Shown piece after piece: positions 59,335-64,000 of a DNA stretch of 64,000 bases. The notes beneath the pieces were generated by a model. That model was not told the origin of the DNA. It ran no database searches and was given only the letters and a program-made list of their open reading frames with translations. This DNA is from JBDHBD01 sp039586095 (GTDB taxonomy: Bacteria > Gemmatimonadota > Gemmatimonadetes > Palauibacterales > Palauibacteraceae): NCBI GenBank assembly GCA_039586095.1, contig JBDHLB010000010.1, positions 1 through 64,000 of the forward strand, read 5' to 3'. Numbering within the stretch: position 1 is the first letter of the stretch; each line of letters begins with the position of its first letter. Made by a program: the position numbers and the translations under genes.

Positions 59335-60570
59335 ATGAGCACGTCACGCGGAGCCGTCCCGTCATCGTGGGCGTCGACTGCCATGCTGCTCTGTATCACG
59401 TCCCTCCTCGGCGTGCCAGCGCTCGCCGCGCAGGACGGAGAATATCGAGTGCTGGTGGCGAACGAGTCATCGGATCTGATCAGCGTCGTCCGCTTCGGCC
59501 CTGCCGGCCTCGAGGTCGAGCGGGACCTCGAAGTAGGCCTCATGCCGGCCGATCTGGACGGGGCGCACGGGGTGCGGGTGTCACCGGATGGCCGGCAGCT
59601 CTATGTGTCGCTCGCGCATGGCACGCCCGGCTGCAAGTTGTGGGCATTGGATGCTCAGACGGGCGCGCTGCTCGACTCGACCACCGTCGGTCGGTTTCCG
59701 GCGACGATCGCCCTGACGCCCGACGGGTCGTTGGCTCTGGTGGTGAACTTCAATCTGCACGGCGATCCGGTGCCTTCTTCCGTGTCCGCCGTGTTCACGC
59801 CCGAGATGCAGGAGCTCGCCCGAATCGAAACCTGCGTAAAGCCGCACGGCAGTCGCATGAATCGCGCCGGAACCCTTCACTACTCGGCGTGCGCGGGGAG
59901 CGATCAGCTGGTCGAGATCTCCATCAACGACCTGGCCGTGTCACGACGCCTCAGCCTCGTTCCCGGCCACGAGATGGCGTTCACCGGCGCGGGCGAGCAC
60001 GAGATGGGGCATGAGATGAAGATGGAGATGGGCGGCGAGGGGCACGAGATGGAACTGGAGATGGGCGGCGAGGACGAGCAAGCCGACGTCTCGATGATCG
60101 AGCGCCATTTCCGTCATCATGGGGCCCCGGGCGGCGGCCCGGTCTGTGGGCCGACCTGGGTCGTTGCCTCACACGACGACCGACACCTTTACGTCGCCTG
60201 CAACAAGCACGATCAGGTTCTCGAGATCGACGCAACCGATCTCGAGGTGGTTCGTCGCTTCGACACGGGTGCGGGTCCGTACAACCTCGACGTCACCGCG
60301 GATGGCAGGTGGCTGCTGGCCACGAACAAGGCCGGCCAATCGGTCAGCGCGATCGATCTCGCGACCGGACAGGAGGCGGCACGCATCGCCACGAGCCGGC
60401 CGGTCACGCACGGCATCGTTGCGACCCCCGACAGCCGGTATGCGTTCGTCTCGAACGAGGCGATCGGTGCGACAAAGGGGACCATCGACGTGATCGACCT
60501 CGCGAGCCTCGACCTCGTGGCGTCCGTCGAAGTGCATCACCAGCCGGGCGGGATCGACTTCTGGCGCTAG
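59335..60570 (+). CDS. YVTN-type beta-propeller protein with Met/His/Glu repeats
   Basis: 411 residues, exported (signal peptide LLCITSLLGVPALAAQ). At least six 'VSPDGRQLYVS'-like blades are visible (HGVRVSPDGRQLYVSLAHG, ALTPDGSLALVVNF, SHDDRHLYVACNKHD, LDVTADGRWLLATNKA, ATPDSRYAFVSNEA). Between blades, residues 225-246 hold two 11-residue repeats, GHEMKMEMGGE and GHEMELEMGGE, then EDEQ and a His cluster (ERHFRHH). Such Met/His runs can bind copper or silver. The protein may be a periplasmic metal-binding propeller, by analogy only. ATG at 59335 has CAGGGA 5 nt upstream. ATG at 59290 is an alternative. Confidence 0.82.
   Translation: MSTSRGAVPSSWASTAMLLCITSLLGVPALAAQDGEYRVLVANESSDLISVVRFGPAGLEVERDLEVGLMPADLDGAHGVRVSPDGRQLYVSLAHGTPGCKLWALDAQTGALLDSTTVGRFPATIALTPDGSLALVVNFNLHGDPVPSSVSAVFTPEMQELARIETCVKPHGSRMNRAGTLHYSACAGSDQLVEISINDLAVSRRLSLVPGHEMAFTGAGEHEMGHEMKMEMGGEGHEMELEMGGEDEQADVSMIERHFRHHGAPGGGPVCGPTWVVASHDDRHLYVACNKHDQVLEIDATDLEVVRRFDTGAGPYNLDVTADGRWLLATNKAGQSVSAIDLATGQEAARIATSRPVTHGIVATPDSRYAFVSNEAIGATKGTIDVIDLASLDLVASVEVHHQPGGIDFWR
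60007..60072 (+). repeat. Two 33-nt tandem repeats within the propeller gene
   Basis: Copies at 60007-60039 and 60040-60072, in frame, encoding GHEM(K/E)(M/L)EMGGE. The third positions vary little, so the duplication is probably recent. Confidence 0.9.
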
Positions 60571-60679
60571 GCGTGAGGCTGCGGCCGGGCTTGCCCACGG
60601 CGGCGGCGGTCGCGGCAATGGCGAGAAGGGTTCCGACGAAGCGAAGACGCGGGCTGCGTCGCATGGCAGGCGCCTCGGG

Positions 60680-61246
60680 TCAGTGTGGCTTCTCGGACTC
60701 GTAGAGGGACTCGGCCTTGACCGCGGAGGTCGTGATTCCCTTGATCAGCGCTGAGCTGAACCCGCGGTGCTCCATCTCGTTCAGACCGGAGATCGTGCAA
60801 CCCCGGGGTGTCGGGGTGTCGTTACGGTGTCGATCTCGCTCTCCGGGTGCTTCCCGTGCTCGCGAACCAGCGCCGCGGCCCCCAGTGCCGTCTGCGCCGC
60901 CATTCGGATCGCGTCGGCCGGGTGAAACCCGATCTCGATTTTCCCCTGACACGCGGCTCGCACCGCACGAAGGTAGAACGCGACGCCGCAGGCACACAGA
61001 GCCGTAGCCGGCACTATCAGTTCCTCGTCAATCACCAGGGTGGCTCCGACGGCGTCGAAGATCTCGCGGGCTCTTTCCAGCTCCGGCTCGTCCCCTTTTC
61101 GGACGGCCAGGCACGTCATCGACTCCCTCAGCGCGATAGCCGTGTTCGGCATCGCGCGGACGACAGGCACGTCCCGATCGAGCTGTGCCAGAATGTCGAC
61201 CGATGTTGCCTGTTCCGAGAATCGCGATCTTCGCCGGCGTGCTCAT
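60680..61246 (-). pseudogene. proC: Decayed pyrroline-5-carboxylate reductase (proC)
   Basis: ProC reduces P5C to proline. The remnant starts MSTPAKIAILGTGNIG (Rossmann GxGxxG) at 61246. It then jumps, out of frame, to LDRDVPVVRAMPNTAIALRESMT, normally near residue 100. That indicates an internal deletion of roughly 80 codons. The middle reads well to ESEIDTVTTP. There the 8-nt string CGACACCC occurs twice in tandem, shifting the frame. Removing one copy restores TVTTPRGCTISGLNEMEH and the normal tail ending YESEKPH at 60680. The ATG overlaps the SRPBCC gene stop (ATGA). A working proC must be elsewhere, or proline is scavenged. Confidence 0.85.
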
Positions 61247-61962
61247 GCGGACTCGTCGGCCGGGAGTGCCGCGCCGCGACGCCGCGCAGCCCATGCTCCC
61301 TCGGCGCGTGCCTTGATTCCGAGCAACATCTTCCGCTCCATGACGAAGTGCGCCGGGTCGAAGAGAACGAACAACGTGCGCGAGCCCCAGGCATGGGAAC
61401 GGGTGCGCACGATGAGACGCGTCGAGTACTCGTCGATCGGTTCGAGGACGAAGGCCCACGTCCCCTGCCCCGTGAAGCGTGCCGCGGCCTGTCCGGCCGG
61501 GTCGTCCGGAGGGCCGAGTACCAGCGCCCGTTCGGACTCCAGCACGGCCACCGTAGAGCGCGAGTAATCTCCATAGTGGTCGAACGCCGCAAAGAAGATC
61601 TCGTCGCCCCGCTCGAGATTCTGATGATCCGGGAGAATACGGTCCGCGTTGCGGATGCGGGCTCCGATCAGGTTCTCCAACCACTCATAGCTGTAAAACC
61701 CGCCGCGCCCCTGCCCGATCTGAACGAGCCACGGCCACACCTGAGAAGCCGGCGCGTGAATGGTGACCGCACGGGTGGCCTCGTAGATCGGCTCCGGTAC
61801 CAGTTCGTCGCCGGGAAGCGGACGGACGATCTCGTCATCCGTAGCGCCCCAGCACAGGTGCCACGGTCGCAGGACGTGCTTGTAGGCGAGCGCCGTAAGC
61901 GCACCGGTCAACAGACCGGCCACGGCTACCGCGATACGCTCTCCGGGCCTTTGCGTTGCCAT
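61243..61962 (-). CDS. SRPBCC-domain protein with N-terminal membrane segment
   Basis: 239 residues. One N-terminal hydrophobic stretch (about 10-27, IAVAVAGLLTGALTALAY) is followed by a START/SRPBCC-like hotdog-helix-grip fold: 'AVTIHAPASQVWPWLVQIGQGRGGFYSYEWLENL', 'AVLESERALVLG' and 'WAFVLEPIDEYSTRLIVRTRSH'. SRPBCC proteins bind hydrophobic ligands. The ligand is unknown. It sits between the NTF2-like lipoprotein gene (gap 69 nt) and the proC remnant (4-nt overlap). Confidence 0.78.
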   Translation of the reverse strand: MATQRPGERIAVAVAGLLTGALTALAYKHVLRPWHLCWGATDDEIVRPLPGDELVPEPIYEATRAVTIHAPASQVWPWLVQIGQGRGGFYSYEWLENLIGARIRNADRILPDHQNLERGDEIFFAAFDHYGDYSRSTVAVLESERALVLGPPDDPAGQAAARFTGQGTWAFVLEPIDEYSTRLIVRTRSHAWGSRTLFVLFDPAHFVMERKMLLGIKARAEGAWAARRRGAALPADESA

Positions 61963-62031
61963 CTGGAACTCCGCTGCCTCGTCGCGGCAGGTTATGGAAC
62001 GTCAATCAGATGCGAGTCGCCACCGAGCCTT

Positions 62032-62490
62032 TCAACCTGACGGTGCATCCGCCGCGGTCACGCTCTTCGCGTCCCAGATCTTGTTCACGATCTTCCATTC
62101 ACCGTCCGCGAAAATCAGCGACAGGTAGTCGACGTATACGACTTCCGGCCAGGTCAGCCTCGTCTTGACGGTCGCGGCCACGCCATGGACGTCAACGGAC
62201 AGAATCTCGTTGGTAAAGCCATCCGGACCGCGTGCGCCGTCGGAGGTGACGACTTCCTTCCATTCCTGAAAGGGGATGATCGCCAGCGTGCCTCGGCCTC
62301 CGATGCCGATCAGGCGGGCGCCCGGGTGAAACGCGCGGTCGAGGGTCTCCGGGCTACCGCTCATCAGGCCGTCGAAATACGCCTGCACCACCGCTCGAAC
62401 CTCCGTTTCCTCTCCCGCGGGGGTCACGTTCCGACAGGAGGCCAGCGGGGCGACGAGGGCGAGGCAGAGCGCGGCGACGCGGGTTTTCAT
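62032..62490 (-). CDS. NTF2-like (SnoaL/lumazine-binding type) lipoprotein
   Basis: 152 residues. The signal peptide ends in lipobox PLASC (Cys19). The body fits the NTF2-like fold: 'VRAVVQAYFDGLMSGSPETLDRAFHPGARLIGIG', 'VTSDGARGPDGFTNEILSVDVHGVAATVKTRLTW' and a final 'YVDYLSLIFADGEWKIVNKIWDAKS', which is closest to the Lumazine_bd_2/SnoaL-like group. Ligand and role unknown. The ATG overlaps the stop of the reductase upstream (ATGA). Confidence 0.83.
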   Translation of the reverse strand: MKTRVAALCLALVAPLASCRNVTPAGEETEVRAVVQAYFDGLMSGSPETLDRAFHPGARLIGIGGRGTLAIIPFQEWKEVVTSDGARGPDGFTNEILSVDVHGVAATVKTRLTWPEVVYVDYLSLIFADGEWKIVNKIWDAKSVTAADAPSG

Positions 62491-63140
62491 GTCTCCTCCG
62501 GGTCAGATCTCGTCACGATCGCGAAACCGAAGCCCGTGCCGAGCCCCTGCTGGTACGCAAGCAGTATCCACAACAGGGCCATGTTCTCGAGCAGACCTGA
62601 TCGATCCAGAGGACCCGCGTCGACGGCCGAGAACCCCAGCTCGCCGATGAGACCACCGACAACCTCCTTGGCCTCTGCATCGTCGCCGCACAACAAAATC
62701 GCCAGACGATGATCCTCGTCCAGCGCCGGATCGGCCATGTTGCCCGCACCCGTCGTGTTCAGCGCCTTGACGACGCGCGCACCCTCCGCCCATTGGGCGA
62801 CCTGTTCGCCGCCAGACAGGCCCCGCTCCACTTCAAGTCCGTCCAGGTTAGGCCGGAGAGGATTCGTGCAGTCCACCAGGATCTTGCCCTCCAGGTCGCC
62901 GAGCGACTCGACCGCCTCCTGCGTGACATCCCACGGCGTCGCGAGGATGACGACATCGCTCTCCTGCACGGCTTCCGCCGACGGCCCGGCATCCGCATCG
63001 CCGTTCACCTCGGCGAGCAGGGTCCGAACCCGATCCGCCTGCGGATCGCGTGTGCCAAACACCACGCGGTGGCCGCCCAGGGTGAGCCTGGTGCCCAGTG
63101 CCCGACCCACGTTTCCCGTACCGATGACGGCGATGTTCAT
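62487..63140 (-). CDS. F420/NADP-type oxidoreductase (NADPH-dependent reductase family)
   Basis: 217 residues: Rossmann motif MNIAVIGTGNVGRALGTRL, then VVFGTRDP (Arg suggests NADPH), 'ESDVVILATPWDVTQEAVESL', KILVDCTNPL, and 'VVKALNTTGAGNMADP'. It belongs to the PF03807-like superfamily shared with F420-dependent NADP reductases and ProC. The substrate cannot be set from sequence. F420 use is unproven, as no F420 genes are seen. First gene of a four-gene minus-strand unit that ends in the proC remnant. Confidence 0.82.
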   Translation of the reverse strand: MNIAVIGTGNVGRALGTRLTLGGHRVVFGTRDPQADRVRTLLAEVNGDADAGPSAEAVQESDVVILATPWDVTQEAVESLGDLEGKILVDCTNPLRPNLDGLEVERGLSGGEQVAQWAEGARVVKALNTTGAGNMADPALDEDHRLAILLCGDDAEAKEVVGGLIGELGFSAVDAGPLDRSGLLENMALLWILLAYQQGLGTGFGFAIVTRSDPEET

Positions 63141-63296
63141 TCGGCGACTCCGCGTGTGACACGTCCGTGCGCACAACCCCGCTCGTCGGTCACGGGGCTG
63201 CACATGGGGCTCGCATCATGGAACGATCGCCGGGAGGTGGCAAGCAAGCGCCGGTTCGGTGTATGACTGCCGTTCCGTGTTTCGTAGCTTGATACC

Positions 63297-64000
63297 ATGA
63301 GTCGCATTGACGTGAACTCAGGCGTACGACATCGGGATCCGAGTGTTCGACGCCAATGGCTGCGCTGGTGGCCCCGCCTCCTGTCCGGCTGCTTGCTGGG
63401 GCTGGGAGCCTTCGGGTGCGGAGGTGACTCCACGACCGAACCTCCGCCACCTCCGCCGCCGGCCGAGCTTCCGATCGAACCGTCGGCCGCGTTTCAGACC
63501 TGCGTGACGGACCAGGCCCCCACCGGAGCGCTTTTCGAGCTCTGCCTTCCCCCCCAGTGGAACGGTGAGTTGCTGGTATGGGCGCATGGCTATACGAATC
63601 CCGGTCCCGAGCGAGCGCCGTTCTACCCCGTCGAGTTGCCGAGCGACGAGTTTGGTGGAGCAGCCCTTCGCGATGTGGCCCGGGCGGTGTCGACCCCGCC
63701 GCGGGGGAATTTCGGGTATGCCACCACGAGCTACCGGCGCAACGGACTCGTGGCGTTCGACGCCGTCGCGGATCTGGAGGCGGTCACGCAGTGGGCGGGT
63801 GGCCAGCTCGCGGGGCTGGCTCAGGCGGGCGGATTCGGGCAGCTCCCGATCCGCACCTACCTCGTGGGGGCTTCGGAGGGAAGTCTGTCCACGGTGCTCG
63901 CCCTCGAAACGGGACGACCGACGGAGCTGTTCGAGGGTGGACTCGCTTTGTGCGGTCCGATCGGCGGCTTCGAGCTTCAGCTCAACTACTTCGGCGACAT
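63297..64000 (+). CDS. Alpha/beta-hydrolase lipoprotein (3' end outside window)
   Basis: 234 visible codons. The signal peptide ends AFGC (lipobox, Cys at about 41), then a Pro-rich linker (TTEPPPPPPPAELP). The domain begins 'GALFELCLPPQWNGELLVWAHGYTNPG'. The nucleophile elbow GASEG (in YLVGASEGSLSTVL) fits the GxSxG consensus. It probably cleaves esters or peptides at the cell surface. The catalytic Asp and His must lie past the window edge. It is divergent from the reductase gene. Confidence 0.82.
   Translation, partial: MSRIDVNSGVRHRDPSVRRQWLRWWPRLLSGCLLGLGAFGCGGDSTTEPPPPPPPAELPIEPSAAFQTCVTDQAPTGALFELCLPPQWNGELLVWAHGYTNPGPERAPFYPVELPSDEFGGAALRDVARAVSTPPRGNFGYATTSYRRNGLVAFDAVADLEAVTQWAGGQLAGLAQAGGFGQLPIRTYLVGASEGSLSTVLALETGRPTELFEGGLALCGPIGGFELQLNYFGD

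Overview
This 64 kb window comes from a high-GC, diderm (Gram-negative-type) bacterium. The gene content fits Gemmatimonadota: several Ig-like or TIG lipoproteins, an Omp85/TamB pair, a NagZ/beta-lactamase-fold fusion, tandem M16 peptidases and an EF-G2-like GTPase. That placement is an inference from gene content, not from a marker phylogeny. Almost all of the first 52 kb is transcribed from the minus strand. No tRNA, rRNA, insertion sequence, prophage or CRISPR array was recognised. The one RNA gene seen is RNase P RNA.

Layout (minus strand unless stated). 1-3.5 kb: a three-gene envelope-stress-like unit (small membrane protein, YbjN-like protein, PspA) downstream of an Ig-like lipoprotein. 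4-12.8 kb: uvrA, then a probable muropeptide-salvage locus. It has a sodium/solute symporter translationally coupled to a NagZ + serine-hydrolase fusion lipoprotein, and a divergent NamZ-type exo-muramidase lipoprotein on the plus strand. 12.8-24.5 kb: lipid kinase, htpX, tamB, tamA, metallophosphoesterase, lgt and tsaD. 24.5-36.7 kb: a dense run of housekeeping genes read as yebC // ruvC-ruvA-ruvB-queA-tgt-yajC-def-fmt-thiE-thiS-thiG-rsmB-PASTA-ybbR. A clear terminator separates yebC from ruvC, and a thiamine block sits between fmt and rsmB.

36.7-47 kb: EF-G2-like GTPase, rhomboid protease, ddl, then holA - TPR/SPOR protein - mutS - TonB-domain lipoprotein - cysteine/cystathionine synthase, in which every junction is a 4-nt stop/start overlap. 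47-52.5 kb: a zinc-finger anti-sigma factor and an ECF sigma factor separated by a UUCG-loop terminator, a NUDIX hydrolase, an M16 peptidase pair (one with HxxEH, one without), and rnpB. From 53 kb the strands mix. A plus-strand operon carries a large TIG/M30-like surface lipoprotein whose HExxH has become HQxxH, plus a beta-barrel protein. Two tandem PilX-like pilin-accessory paralogs follow on the minus strand, then a plus-strand beta-propeller protein with Met/His/Glu-rich tandem repeats. A decayed proC ends a small minus-strand operon (F420/NADP-type reductase, NTF2-like lipoprotein, SRPBCC protein, proC remnant). The window ends inside a plus-strand alpha/beta-hydrolase lipoprotein.

The most interesting region is the muropeptide-salvage locus at 6.9-12.8 kb. 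Next are the Met/His repeat propeller, the proC pseudogene whose damage can be read base by base, the HQxxH surface lipoprotein, and a lipid kinase whose best ribosome-binding site points to a CTG start.
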